Source of the DNA: Afipia sp. GAS231
GTDB taxonomy: Bacteria; Pseudomonadota; Alphaproteobacteria; Rhizobiales; Xanthobacteraceae
Length of the DNA stretch: 64,000 nt
NCBI RefSeq assembly: GCF_900103365.1
Contig: NZ_LT629703.1
Location: 6,806,501-6,870,500 of the forward strand
Direction: 5' to 3'
The translations under genes and the position numbers were made by a program. The notes beneath the pieces were generated by a model. The model made no database searches, was not told the DNA's origin, and saw only the letters and a program-made list of their open reading frames with translations. Of the stretch, positions 25,385-34,946 are shown one piece after another (the stretch's first letter is position 1; each line of letters begins with the position of its first letter).

Positions 25385-27673
25385 ATGGCAGCAGGCAGCG
25401 CAAAACCATTCGGCGGTGTCATCGACAAGACCGTGGCCGGCTCAAAGCCCTGGTGGCCGGACGCGGCAAAGCCGCCGCAGGGCGCGCCCAACATCCTGGT
25501 CGTGCTGTTCGACGATGTCGGCTTTTCCGATTTCGGCTGCTACGGCTCGCCGATCAGGACGCCGACCATCGACAGGCTCGCGGCCGAAGGCCTGCGCTAT
25601 TCAGGTTTCCATACCACCGCGATGTGCTCGACCACGCGCGCGGCGCTTTTGACCGGACGTAACCATCATTCGGTCGGCGTCGGCTGCCTCGCCAATTTCG
25701 ATAGCGGCTATCCCGGTTACCGCGGCAAGATCGCGCGCGAAGCGGGCACCTTGGCGGAGATGCTGCGGCCGCACGGCTATCGCAACTACATGGTCGGCAA
25801 ATGGCACGTCACGCCGCTGACCGAGAGCGGCGCCACCGGGCCGTTCGACGGCTGGCCGCTGGGGCGCGGCTTCGACCGTTTCTACGGTTTTCTCGATGCC
25901 GAAACGGATCAGTTCGCACCCGAACTGGTTTCCGACAACACCCATATCGATCCGCCCGGCACGTTTGCCGACGGCTATCACCTGACATCGGATCTGGTCG
26001 ATCAGGCCATTCGCTTCATCGCCGACCACACCGCCGACCGGCCGGACATTCCCTGGCTGACCTGGCTGGCGCCGGCGGCCTGTCATGCGCCGCATCAAGC
26101 GCCGGCGGACCTCATCAAGAGTTACGATGCCAAGTTCGCGCATGGCTGGGGCATCGAGCGCGAGCAGCGCATGGCACGCCAGAAGGCGATGGGGATCGTG
26201 CCGCAGGACACCCGGATGCCCGAGCGCAATGACGGCGTCAGGGCCTGGGACAGTTACAGCGCCGACGAGCAGCGCCTGTTCACGCGGCTGCAGTCGGCGT
26301 TTGCCGGCATGCTCGATCACGCTGACCAGCATTTGGCGCGGCTGATCGGGTTTCTCGACACCGCCGGGATCCGCGACAACACGTTGATCCTGGTGCTGTC
26401 GGACAACGGCGCCAGCCAGGAGGGCGGACCGCTCGGCTTCGTCAATGCGATGGGGCCGTACAATTTCCGTCCCGAGCCGATCGCCGAGAAAATACGGCGG
26501 ATCGACGATATCGGCGGGCCGGACTCGCACAGCAATTTCCCGCACGGCTGGGCGATGGCGTCGAACACGCCGCTGCGGCGCTACAAGCAGAATACCCATG
26601 GCGGTGGCATCCGCGATCCCTTCATCATGAACTGGCCCAACAAAATCGCGGCCAAAGGCGAATTGCGCCATCAGTTCGTGCATGCCTGCGACCTGACGCC
26701 GACGTTGCTCGACCTGATCGGCATCACACCGCCGGCGGAAATCGCAGGCGTGGCTCAGATGCCGATGGAGGGGGAGAGTTTCGCGCGTTCGGTGTCGGAT
26801 CCATCCGCGCCGTCAAAATCCTCGGCGCAATATTTCGAAATGTTCGGCCACCGCGGGGTCTGGCAGAACGGCTGGAAGGCGGTCTCCTTCCATCCGTCGG
26901 GAACGCCGTTCGAGAACGACAAGTGGGAACTGTTTCATCTCGACCAGGATTTCTCCGAAACCAACGACCTTGCCTCGGCGGAGCCGGAACGCCTCGAGGC
27001 GATGATCAAGCTGTGGTGGAACGAAGCCGAGAAGCACAACGTGCTGCCGCTCGACGACCGTTTCGCGGCCCGCTTTGCGGAAAACGCAGCGCGGTTTCAG
27101 GGTGCGCGAAATAAATTCACGTTTCATGCCGGGATGGGCCATGTGCCGACCGACGTCGCGCCCGACGTCCGCAGCCGCAGCTACACCATCGAAGCCCATG
27201 TCGAGATCGGTGAAACCGGCGCCGAGGGCGTGCTGATCGCGCACGGCGATATGACGACCGGCTACAGCCTCTACATCAAGGACGGCATGCTGGTGCATGA
27301 CCTCAACATCGGCGGCGGCCATGAGATCGTGACCTCCACCCGCAAGGTGCCGGCGGGCGCGCGTCGCCTCGGCGTGCATGTCGAACGGCTGGTGCGCAAG
27401 GAGGCCCCGGCCAAGGGCGCGCGGACCGGGGTCACCGCCTATACGCTATTGATCGACGGCGAACCCGCGGGCGAAATCCAGACCCAGCTTGGATTCAACA
27501 ATTTCATCTCCTGGTCCGGCCTCGACATCGGCCGCGACCGCTCCAGCCCGGTCTCGCACTACACCGCGCCGTTCGAATTCACCGGCAAGTTGCTGAAGGT
27601 GACGGTCGACATGCATGAGGACCAGAAGCTCGACGGTGACGGCGTCGGGGCCGCGGAAATGGCGCGGCAGTGA
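25385..27673 (+). CDS. Type I arylsulfatase-family hydrolase with variant formylglycine motif
   Basis: A 762-residue alkaline-phosphatase-superfamily sulfatase, the long form with a C-terminal beta domain. Metal ligands are visible in ILVVLFDDVGFSDFG at the N-terminus and VLSDNGAS in the middle; GKWHVTPLTESG and HAPHQAP supply active-site residues. The catalytic residue would be Cys81 in CSTTRAALLTGR; formylglycine formation normally needs CxPxR or CxAxR, but here the third position is Thr. No sulfatase-modifying enzyme gene is nearby and no signal peptide is seen, so it may be cytoplasmic. ATG 25385 fits the GGGAG upstream better than the ATG at 25367. Substrate unknown, probably an organic sulfate ester. 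Confidence 0.88.
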   Translation: MAAGSAKPFGGVIDKTVAGSKPWWPDAAKPPQGAPNILVVLFDDVGFSDFGCYGSPIRTPTIDRLAAEGLRYSGFHTTAMCSTTRAALLTGRNHHSVGVGCLANFDSGYPGYRGKIAREAGTLAEMLRPHGYRNYMVGKWHVTPLTESGATGPFDGWPLGRGFDRFYGFLDAETDQFAPELVSDNTHIDPPGTFADGYHLTSDLVDQAIRFIADHTADRPDIPWLTWLAPAACHAPHQAPADLIKSYDAKFAHGWGIEREQRMARQKAMGIVPQDTRMPERNDGVRAWDSYSADEQRLFTRLQSAFAGMLDHADQHLARLIGFLDTAGIRDNTLILVLSDNGASQEGGPLGFVNAMGPYNFRPEPIAEKIRRIDDIGGPDSHSNFPHGWAMASNTPLRRYKQNTHGGGIRDPFIMNWPNKIAAKGELRHQFVHACDLTPTLLDLIGITPPAEIAGVAQMPMEGESFARSVSDPSAPSKSSAQYFEMFGHRGVWQNGWKAVSFHPSGTPFENDKWELFHLDQDFSETNDLASAEPERLEAMIKLWWNEAEKHNVLPLDDRFAARFAENAARFQGARNKFTFHAGMGHVPTDVAPDVRSRSYTIEAHVEIGETGAEGVLIAHGDMTTGYSLYIKDGMLVHDLNIGGGHEIVTSTRKVPAGARRLGVHVERLVRKEAPAKGARTGVTAYTLLIDGEPAGEIQTQLGFNNFISWSGLDIGRDRSSPVSHYTAPFEFTGKLLKVTVDMHEDQKLDGDGVGAAEMARQ

Positions 27674-27680
27674 CGCTGCC

Positions 27681-27763
27681 GTCATTGCGAGGAGCGAAGC
27701 GACGAAGCAATCCATCTATCCGTTATGCCGCGAAATGGATTGCTTCGCTGCGCTCGCAATGAC
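27681..27763. repeat. Palindromic repeat (GTCATTGCGAGGAG type), copy A
   Basis: Begins GTCATTGCGAGGAGCGAAGC and ends with the near-exact inverse (GCTGCGCTCGCAATGAC); together with GCAATCCAT/ATGGATTGC it makes a long imperfect hairpin. Copies B and C lie at 41861-41943 and 46656-46733. It separates the converging sulfatase and IalB genes. Confidence 0.85.
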
Positions 27764-27784
27764 GGTGATAGTGCTGGCGTCCGC

Positions 27785-28351
27785 CTACTTGATCTTGTCA
27801 TACGCCGCGGCGAAGTCCGCCAGCGGCATCGGGATCGCGATGACTTCCTTGGCGAGGTTCTGGAACGAGACCTTGAGCTGTTTGCCGGATTTCATCGCCG
27901 CCAGCATGTCAGGCGAAATCGGTGCGTTGGTGTAGCAGCCGCGTTGCTCGCAGGTCTGGATCTGCAGGTCCGTGGTCTTGCCATCGTCGACCTGCAGCTT
28001 GGCGCCGGCCGGCAGGTTGAGACCGAGCGGCAGTTGAATGATGGCGATCGGCTGATGGGTGTCGCCGGGCACACGGATGTTGATCAGCACGATCAACTGG
28101 CCGGTCTTGGTCAGCACGGCGGTTTGCTCGGCGACGCATTCCAGCGGCGCATCGCGGCTGACGCTGGCGCATCGTGCGACCCAGCCGGGAGCGGGCGGCG
28201 TGTTTGCCGCGGCGTCGCCTTGAGCGGCAGCGGGCGCCGGTGCCGCCGGCGCGGCAGGCGGGTTCTTGGCCTTGGGCGCCTGGGCGTGGCCCATGCCGGG
28301 CAGGGCGGACATCAGGGCGAAAGCGACGGCGAATCTAACGGTGATTTTCAC
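27785..28351 (-). CDS. Invasion-associated locus B (IalB) family protein
   Basis: A 188-residue exported protein. Signal peptide residues 1-23 (FAVAFALMSALPGMGHAQ), then a Pro/Ala-rich linker (25-55), then the IalB domain with WVARCASV, LECVAEQTAVL, LPLGLNLPAGAKLQVDDG and CEQRGCYTNAPIS; four Cys residues probably form two disulfides. Family members were named in Bartonella, but homologues are widespread in soil alphaproteobacteria and have no settled function. It stands alone, divergent from the flavin monooxygenase. Confidence 0.88.
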   Translation of the reverse strand: MKITVRFAVAFALMSALPGMGHAQAPKAKNPPAAPAAPAPAAAQGDAAANTPPAPGWVARCASVSRDAPLECVAEQTAVLTKTGQLIVLINIRVPGDTHQPIAIIQLPLGLNLPAGAKLQVDDGKTTDLQIQTCEQRGCYTNAPISPDMLAAMKSGKQLKVSFQNLAKEVIAIPMPLADFAAAYDKIK

Positions 28352-28525
28352 TGAACCGGCTCCAAAATTGGCACACCTTCGGATGTGCCGTCAGCCGGTC
28401 AAAGTCAAGCGTTTGAAGGTCAGGACGCTGCCTTCCATGACATAGATATGGTGCGCAAGCCTCTTGCATCAAGGCCACGCTTGCGCCGTACAAGACAGCC
28501 CCTTGGTGATGCTGCGAGGTGGCAG

Positions 28526-30022
28526 ATGCGGGTGCGCGAACATGAGATTGTCATAGTCGGAGGCGGTCCAACCGGTCTGATGCTGGCAGGCGAGCTGGCA
28601 CTGGCGGGCGTCGATGTCGCCGTCATCGAGCGGCGGCCAACCAAGGCCCTCGCCGGTTCACGCGCCGGCGGATTGCATGCGCGCTCGCTCGAAGTGCTCG
28701 ACCAGCGGGGGATCGTGGAGCGGTTTCTCGCCGAGGGGCAGACCTACCCCAAGGTCGGCTTTCACGTTTCGCTCGATATCAGCGACTTTCCGACACGGCA
28801 CAACTACCTGCTTGCGCTGCGCCAGGAACGCATCGAACGGCTGCTCGCGGATTGGGTCGAAGAGTTGAACGTGCCGATCCATCGCGGCAGCGACGTGCTG
28901 GGCATCGTTCACGACGATGACGGGGTCGATGCTGCGATGACACAGGGCGTAAACTTGCGGGCCGGATGGCTGGTGGGTTGCGACGGCGGACGCAGCACGG
29001 TCCGCAAATCGGCAGGCATCGCTTTTCCGGGCTGGGAGGCTTCGACGAGCTGGCTGATCGCCGACGTCAAAATGACGGAGAAGCCGGAACTTGGTTTCCG
29101 GGAGGATTCGTCGGGCCGTCACGCCATGGCCTTGCGGGAGGACGGCGAGACGGTGGGGGTGGTCATTGCCGGGCAAGATCCGCGCGCCACGTGTGTGCCG
29201 TCGCTGCATGACCTGGCCGGTGCGCTGAAGGCGATCTACGGGACTGATTTTGGCGTGCACGCGCCCACCTGGATGTCGCGCTTCAGCGACGCGGCGCGCC
29301 AGGCGGCCGCCTATCGCAACGGACGTGTCCTGCTGGCGGGAGACGCCGCGCACATCCACTCGCCGATGGGCGGACAGGGGCTCAATCTCGGGATCCAGGA
29401 CGCGGTCAATCTCGGATGGAAGCTGGCGCAGGTCGCGAAGCGGACGTCACCCCCGTCGCTGCTTGATACGTATCAGGCCGAGCGCCACCCGGTCGCGGCG
29501 CGCGTCCTTCGCACCACCATGGCGCAGGGCGTCCTGCGCTATCCCGGCGAGCGCACGGCGATCCTGGGCGAATTCGTCTCCGAACTGCTTGCGATGCAGG
29601 AACCCCGCAAGCGCTTTGTCGCGATGATGTCCGGCCTGGATATCCGCTACAGTGCTGGCGAAGGTCACCCGCTGCTCGGCCGCCGCATGCCCGATCTGGA
29701 CATTGTCACTGCCGGCAGGCCGGCGCGTGTCTTCACGCTGCTGCATGAAGCGCGGCCGGTGCTGCTCAACCTCGGGAAATCAGGCTCGCTCGCGATCGAC
29801 GGATGGAGCGATCGCGTCAAGCTGGTCGACGCCAGGTTTGAAGGCGGATTTGAGCTTCCCGTGATCGGCGTGGTCGAGACGCCTGCCGCCGTCCTGATCC
29901 GGCCCGATGGCCACGTGGCGTGGGTTGGAGACGGAGGCTCCAAAGGCCTTCTTGATGCGCTCGGAACCTGGTTCGGCGGGTTAGCCAGACCGGCAGATCT
30001 GCTTACTCGGCCGCCTGCTTGA
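28526..30022 (+). CDS. FAD-dependent monooxygenase (phenol hydroxylase/PheA-TfdB type)
   Basis: A 498-residue class A flavin hydroxylase. ATG 28526 follows GAGGTGG and gives the usual short lead before the FAD-binding EIVIVGGGPTGLMLAGEL (residues 6-23). The DG motif is GWLVGCDGGRSTVRKSAG and the second FAD motif RVLLAGDAAHIHSPMGGQGLNLGIQDA. A C-terminal thioredoxin-like region (about 400-490) matches aromatic hydroxylases and rifampicin monooxygenase relatives. It hydroxylates an aromatic substrate with NAD(P)H and O2; the substrate is unknown. The 3' end overlaps the converging RND pump gene by 20 bp. Confidence 0.85.
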   Translation: MRVREHEIVIVGGGPTGLMLAGELALAGVDVAVIERRPTKALAGSRAGGLHARSLEVLDQRGIVERFLAEGQTYPKVGFHVSLDISDFPTRHNYLLALRQERIERLLADWVEELNVPIHRGSDVLGIVHDDDGVDAAMTQGVNLRAGWLVGCDGGRSTVRKSAGIAFPGWEASTSWLIADVKMTEKPELGFREDSSGRHAMALREDGETVGVVIAGQDPRATCVPSLHDLAGALKAIYGTDFGVHAPTWMSRFSDAARQAAAYRNGRVLLAGDAAHIHSPMGGQGLNLGIQDAVNLGWKLAQVAKRTSPPSLLDTYQAERHPVAARVLRTTMAQGVLRYPGERTAILGEFVSELLAMQEPRKRFVAMMSGLDIRYSAGEGHPLLGRRMPDLDIVTAGRPARVFTLLHEARPVLLNLGKSGSLAIDGWSDRVKLVDARFEGGFELPVIGVVETPAAVLIRPDGHVAWVGDGGSKGLLDALGTWFGGLARPADLLTRPPA

Positions 30023-33000
30023 CGGCGCCGTGCGCGTCGGCGTGGTCGTCGTCGCCTGGTGGCGACGACCGGCCCCAACCCGCAAACGCGCTCGAAAGCC
30101 GGTCGAGATAGAGGTACACGACGGGCGTCGTGAACAGCGTCAGCGCCTGGCTGACGATCAGGCCGCCGACCATGGCATAACCCAGCGGCTGGCGGATTTC
30201 CGAACCGGTACCGGTGCCGAGCATCAACGGCACGCCGCCGAGCAGGGCTGCCATCGTCGTCATCATGATCGGGCGGAATCGCAGCAGCGCCGCCTTGCGG
30301 ATCGCGGCCTCGGGCGCCAGGCGTTCGTCGCGTTCGGCCGAGATCGCGAAGTCGACCATCATGATGCCGTTCTTCTTCACGATGCCGATCAGAAGCACGA
30401 TGCCGATCAGCGCGATCAGGCTGAAATCGAATCCGAACAGCATCAGGATCGCCAGCGCGCCGACGCCGGCCGATGGCAGCGTCGACAGGATCGTGATCGG
30501 GTGGATGTAGCTCTCGTAGAGAATGCCGAGGATCAGGTACACGACCACCAGCGCCGCGAGAATCAGCAGCGGCACGGTGCCGAGCGACTGCTGGAACGCC
30601 TGCGCGGTGCCCTGGAAGCTCGAATTGAGCGTCGTCGGCGCGCCAAGTTCGACCATCGCCTTCTGCACGGCGTTGGTTGCCTGGCCGAGCGCCACGCCCT
30701 GTCCGAGGTTGAAGCTGATGGTGATGGCCGGGAACTGGCCCTGATGGCTGATCGACAGCGGCCGTACCGGGACGCTGGTCCAGGTCGCGAAGGTCGACAA
30801 CGGCACCTGATCGCCCGTGGTCGGCGACTTCACATAGATCTTGTTCAGCGTGTCGAGACTGCCCTGCAATTCCGGCAGCACTTCGAGGATGACGTGATAG
30901 CTGTTGAGCTGCGTGAAGTACTGCGTCACCTGACGCTGGCCGAACGCGTCATACAGCGTGTCGTCGATCAGTTGCGGCTGGATGCCGTAGCGCGAGGCGG
31001 TGTCGCGGTTGATCTTCAGCTCGAGCGTGGTGCCCTTGGTCTGCTGGTCGGTGGCGACGTCGCGAAGCTCCGGCAGCGTCTGCATCTTGGTCAGGATCTT
31101 CGGCGCCCACGTATTCAGTTCGCCAAGATCGGCGTCCTGCAGCGTGAACTCGAACTGGGTTCGCGTCGGCCGGCCGCCGAGCCGGACGTCCTGGGCGGCC
31201 TGCATATAGAGCCGGGCGCCTTCGACCTTTTCGAGCTTGGGACGCAGCCGGGCGATGATCTGCTGCGCACTCGCCTTGCGCTCGTTGCGCGGCTTCAGCG
31301 TAATGAACAGGTTGCCGTTGTTGCCGGCGCGGCCGCTGCCGCCGATCGCCATCGCGACGGTGGCGACGTCGGGATCGGCCTGCACGATCTTGCCGAGCTC
31401 TTCCTGGTGCCGCTTCATGTCGGCGAAGGAGATGTCCTGGTTGGCTTCCGAGGTAGCGGTGATGAGGCCGTTGTCCTGCTGCGGGAAGAAGCCCTTGGGA
31501 ATGACCACGAACAGATAGACCGACAGCCCGAGCGTGGCGAAGAAGATCATCAGCGTCGTGAACTTCCAGCGCAGCGCGAGGTCGAGCCCGCGCTCATAGC
31601 CGCGTAGCATCGCGTCGAACGCGCTTTCGCTCCACTGGTAGAACCGGCCGTGTTTGGTCTCGCCATGCGCGCGCAGGAAACGTGAGGCCATCATCGGCGT
31701 CAGCGTCAGCGCCACGATCATCGATACGAAAATCGTCATCGCCAGCGTGACCGCGAATTCGCGGAACAGCCGTCCGATGATGCCGCCCATCAGCAGCAGC
31801 GGGATCAGCACCGCGACCAGCGAGACGCTGATCGAGACGATGGTAAAGCCGATTTCCTGGGCGCCCTTGAAGGCGGCGGCCATCGGCTTCTCGCCTTCCT
31901 CGATATAGCGGGTAATGTTTTCCAGCATCACGATGGCGTCGTCGACCACGAAGCCGACGGCGATGGTCAGCGCCATCAGCGACAGATTGTCGAGCGTATA
32001 GCCGAACACCCACATCAGCGCGCAGGCGCCGAGCAGCGCCAGCGGCACCGTGACGGTCGGGATGACGGTGGCCCAGAAACTGCGCAGGAAGACGAAGATT
32101 ACCATCACCACCAGCGCGATGGTCAGAAGCAGGGTGAATTGCACGTCCTCGACGGCGGCGCGGATGGTCTGGGTGCGGTCGCTGATGAGCTCGATCTTGA
32201 TGGCCGGCGGGATCGCCGCCACCAGCCGCGGCAGCGTCGCCTTGATCTTGTCGACGGTGTCGATGACGTTGGCGCCCGGTTGCTTGAACACCACGAGGAA
32301 CACGCCGCGCTTGCCGTTGGCCCATGCCGCCTGCTTGGCGTCTTCCGGACCGGTGACGGCCTGGCCGATATCCTTGATCCGGAGCGGGCCGCCGTTGCGA
32401 TAGGCGATGATGACGTCGTTCCAGTCCTTCGAGTCGAGCAACTGGTCGTTGGCGTAGATGGTATAGGCGCGGGTATCGCCGTCGATATTGCCCTTCGGGC
32501 TGTCGACGGTCGTGATCGCGATCGCGGCGCGCACGTCTTCCAGCGACAGGCCCTTGGCGACGAGCTTGGCCGGATCGATCTGGACCCGGATCGCGGGTTT
32601 CTGCTGGCCGCCGATGATGACCTGGGCGACGCCGGAGATCTGGCTGATCTGCTGCGCAAGCTGGGCGTCGACGGCATCGCTGACGGTGGTCAGCGGCAAT
32701 GTGTCCGACGTTGCCGACAGCAGCAGGATCGGCGAATCCGCCGGATTGACCTTGCGATAGGTCGGCGGCGAGGGGAGGTTTTTCGGCAACTGGCCGCCGG
32801 CGGCGTTAATCGCGGCCTGGACGTCGTTGGCGGCGGCATCGATCGAGCGGTTGAGATCGAACTGGATCGTGACCGCGGCGGTGCCGAGGTAGCTGGTGGA
32901 GGTCATCTGCGCGACGCCGGGAATCTGGGCGAGCTGACGTTCCAGCGGCTGCGCCACCGACGAGGCCATGGTTTCCGGGCTGCCGCCCGGCAGCGAGGCC

Positions 33001-33149
33001 GCGACCTGGATGGTCGGGAAGTCGACCTGCGGCAGCGGCGCCACCGGCAGCAGCGGATAGGCGACGAGGCCGACGAACAGAATCCCCGCCATCATCAGCG
33101 AGGTGCCGATCGGATAGCGAATGAAGGGTGCGGAGATTCCCTCGCTCAT
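30003..33149 (-). CDS. RND efflux pump, inner-membrane subunit (MdtB/MdtC-like)
   Basis: A 1048-residue HAE1 pump closest in style to MdtB/MdtC: N-terminus ISAPFIRYPIGTSLMMAGILFVG, LLPVAPLPQVDFPTIQV, and QMTSTSYLGTAAVTIQFDL. TM4 proton-relay VGFVVDDAIVMLENITRYIEEG (two Asp), TM10 IVKKNGIMMVDFAISAERD. Its start overlaps the adaptor stop by four bases. Only one pump gene is present, whereas enterobacterial Mdt systems use two, so it should act as a homotrimer. No outer-membrane channel gene is nearby. Confidence 0.93.
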   Translation of the reverse strand: MSEGISAPFIRYPIGTSLMMAGILFVGLVAYPLLPVAPLPQVDFPTIQVAASLPGGSPETMASSVAQPLERQLAQIPGVAQMTSTSYLGTAAVTIQFDLNRSIDAAANDVQAAINAAGGQLPKNLPSPPTYRKVNPADSPILLLSATSDTLPLTTVSDAVDAQLAQQISQISGVAQVIIGGQQKPAIRVQIDPAKLVAKGLSLEDVRAAIAITTVDSPKGNIDGDTRAYTIYANDQLLDSKDWNDVIIAYRNGGPLRIKDIGQAVTGPEDAKQAAWANGKRGVFLVVFKQPGANVIDTVDKIKATLPRLVAAIPPAIKIELISDRTQTIRAAVEDVQFTLLLTIALVVMVIFVFLRSFWATVIPTVTVPLALLGACALMWVFGYTLDNLSLMALTIAVGFVVDDAIVMLENITRYIEEGEKPMAAAFKGAQEIGFTIVSISVSLVAVLIPLLLMGGIIGRLFREFAVTLAMTIFVSMIVALTLTPMMASRFLRAHGETKHGRFYQWSESAFDAMLRGYERGLDLALRWKFTTLMIFFATLGLSVYLFVVIPKGFFPQQDNGLITATSEANQDISFADMKRHQEELGKIVQADPDVATVAMAIGGSGRAGNNGNLFITLKPRNERKASAQQIIARLRPKLEKVEGARLYMQAAQDVRLGGRPTRTQFEFTLQDADLGELNTWAPKILTKMQTLPELRDVATDQQTKGTTLELKINRDTASRYGIQPQLIDDTLYDAFGQRQVTQYFTQLNSYHVILEVLPELQGSLDTLNKIYVKSPTTGDQVPLSTFATWTSVPVRPLSISHQGQFPAITISFNLGQGVALGQATNAVQKAMVELGAPTTLNSSFQGTAQAFQQSLGTVPLLILAALVVVYLILGILYESYIHPITILSTLPSAGVGALAILMLFGFDFSLIALIGIVLLIGIVKKNGIMMVDFAISAERDERLAPEAAIRKAALLRFRPIMMTTMAALLGGVPLMLGTGTGSEIRQPLGYAMVGGLIVSQALTLFTTPVVYLYLDRLSSAFAGWGRSSPPGDDDHADAHGAVKQAAE

Positions 33150-34318
33150 TCCTGTGTGACCTTGGCCTGGGCCGGATCTGAACTCGCGACCGCGGTGGAG
33201 ACCAGCGTGCCGGGCTGCACCTTGTACTGGCCGGCCGTGATCACCTGCTCGCCGGGCGACAGTCCCTCATCGACCACCGAACGTCCGTCGATCGACCGCG
33301 TCGACTTGATCTTGCGCAGTTCGGCCTTGTTCTCGGGCGTGACCGCAAAAGCATAAAGGCCGTCGGTACCATGTTGGATGGCATCGTCGGGCACCACGGT
33401 GGCATCCTTCAAGGTTGTGATCAGGAGCCGAGTCGAAACCGACTGTCCCGGCCACAGCGCATGGTCCTTGTTGTCAAACACCGCCTTGAGCCGAATAGTC
33501 CCGCTGGTCGTATCGACCTGGTTGTTGATCAGCGACAGCGTTCCCGTCGACAGCACACGCTTGCCGTCGGTGGAGAGCGCGATGGTCTTCGGCGGGGAGG
33601 CGGCCAGCGCTGCCTTGATGTCCGGCAACTGGTCTTCGGGGGCGGTAAAGATCACGGCGATCGGCTCGATCTGGGCAATGGACACGATGCCGGTCTGGGT
33701 CGCGGCGTTGACGATATTGCCGATGTCGACCTGGCGGAGGCCGACGACGCCGGAGATCGGCGCCTTGACGGTGGCGTAGTCGAGCTGGGTTTGCGCGTTG
33801 TAAATCGCGGCTGCGTCGGCCTGAATCTGCGCCGTCAACTGGGCGACGGTGGAGCGCTGGGTGTCGGTCTGCTGCCGGGTCGCGAATTCGCCGAGCTTGG
33901 TATAGCGCTGCAGGTCGAGATTGGCGTTGGCGAGATTGGCTTCGTCCTGCGCCTTCTTGGCTGTGGCCTGGTCCAGCGCTGCCTGGAACGGCCGCGGATC
34001 GATCTCGACCAGCGTGTCGCCTTCCTTGACGAACTGGCCTTCCTGGAAGGCGATCTTGTTGATCTGGCCGTCGACGCGGGTGCGGACCACCACGGTGTTG
34101 AAACCCTGCACGGTGCCGAGGCCGGTCAGGAAGACCGGAAAGTCCGCCTTTTCGACCGGAGCGATCTTGACGGGGACAGCGGTGCGGACCGGGGCGCGCT
34201 TCTGGGCGTCAGCCTGCGCCGACGCCTCCTGACCGTAATATTTTTGCCAACCAAAATAACCCAGCCCGGCGACGGCCGCGGCCATTAGCACCCAGCTTAT
34301 CGTTCGCGACTTGGACAT
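33146..34318 (-). CDS. RND periplasmic adaptor (MdtA-like)
   Basis: A 390-residue membrane fusion protein. N-terminal anchor SWVLMAAAVAGLGYFGW (residues 8-24), lipoyl halves around VRTRVDGQINKIAFQEGQFVKEGD and YATVKAPISGVVGLRQVD, hairpin between them, then IAQIEPIAVIFTAPEDQLP of the beta barrel. The gene precedes the pump in the usual order and is coupled to it by ATGA. It is divergent from a MarR regulator across a palindrome-bearing gap, the likely control point. Confidence 0.92.
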   Translation of the reverse strand: MSKSRTISWVLMAAAVAGLGYFGWQKYYGQEASAQADAQKRAPVRTAVPVKIAPVEKADFPVFLTGLGTVQGFNTVVVRTRVDGQINKIAFQEGQFVKEGDTLVEIDPRPFQAALDQATAKKAQDEANLANANLDLQRYTKLGEFATRQQTDTQRSTVAQLTAQIQADAAAIYNAQTQLDYATVKAPISGVVGLRQVDIGNIVNAATQTGIVSIAQIEPIAVIFTAPEDQLPDIKAALAASPPKTIALSTDGKRVLSTGTLSLINNQVDTTSGTIRLKAVFDNKDHALWPGQSVSTRLLITTLKDATVVPDDAIQHGTDGLYAFAVTPENKAELRKIKSTRSIDGRSVVDEGLSPGEQVITAGQYKVQPGTLVSTAVASSDPAQAKVTQE

Positions 34319-34401
34319 GAAGGCTCATAAGTTCCAGAAATAACAAATGGGTCCTCAAAACGGTTCCCCACTTGGTCCGGATATAATATGCGTGCACTTA
34401 A

Positions 34402-34413
34402 TGTGTAAACACA
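34402..34413. promoter_or_regulatory. Candidate MarR operator
   Basis: TGTGT-AA-ACACA, a perfect inverted repeat in the AT-rich divergent gap between the MdtA-like gene and the MarR gene. MarR proteins usually bind short palindromes of this size range. Binding is inferred. Confidence 0.5.
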
Positions 34414-34484
34414 CTATAGCTTGAGGATTCCTAAACAATTGGAAAGGTTTGGGACCCTCGCCAGCGGACCGCTTTGACCCTGAT

Positions 34485-34946
34485 ATGTCGCTCGATCTCA
34501 AACGCCAGTTCATCGCACAACTTGTCGAAAGTTCGCGCCTGCTGCGCAACTATATCGATAACCGCGCCAAATCGCGCGGCACGACGCGGGCGCAGTGGAT
34601 CGTGCTGTTTCGGCTGCGCCAGCAGGAAGGCCTGTCGCAGGTCGATCTTGCCGAAGTTCTCGAGTTGCAGCCGATCTCGCTGGTGCGGCTGCTCGATCGT
34701 CTGGTCGAACACGGACTGCTGGAGCGCCGACCCGATCCGAAGGATCGCCGCGCCAACCGGTTATTCCTGACCGGTGCCGGCCGCCGGCTGGTTGACGATC
34801 TCGACAGCCTGCGCGACGCGATTGCTTCGGATGTTTTGCGCGACATTCCCGGCGAGGCGATCCGGACCAGCCTCGATACGCTGGTCGAGGTCAAGGAACG
34901 CATCAAGAGTCTCGGCGAGTCTCCCGATCATATCGCCGTCAAGTAA
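34485..34946 (+). CDS. MarR-family regulator
   Basis: A 153-residue winged-helix regulator: dimerisation helix LKRQFIAQLVESSRLLRNYIDNRAKSR, DNA-binding helices LSQVDLAEVLELQPISLVRLLDRLVEHGLLERRPDPKDRRANRLFLT (motif residues about 60-105, quoted in part by its key RRPDPKDRRAN wing). I took ATG 34485; TTG 34449 in frame would add 12 residues. Likely represses the divergent MdtA-like/MdtB-like pump and responds to a phenolic or drug-like ligand. Confidence 0.85.
   Translation: MSLDLKRQFIAQLVESSRLLRNYIDNRAKSRGTTRAQWIVLFRLRQQEGLSQVDLAEVLELQPISLVRLLDRLVEHGLLERRPDPKDRRANRLFLTGAGRRLVDDLDSLRDAIASDVLRDIPGEAIRTSLDTLVEVKERIKSLGESPDHIAVK

Noticed and set aside
27681..27763. Palindromic repeat as a rho-independent terminator
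   Set aside because: It occurs in three copies, one inside an operon, and lacks a T-run; a repeat family explains it better, although it may incidentally affect transcription.
30030..31607. 525-codon plus-strand frame opposite the MdtB-like pump
   Set aside because: Antisense shadow with Arg/Gln/Glu-rich product; the pump frame shows all conserved motifs.
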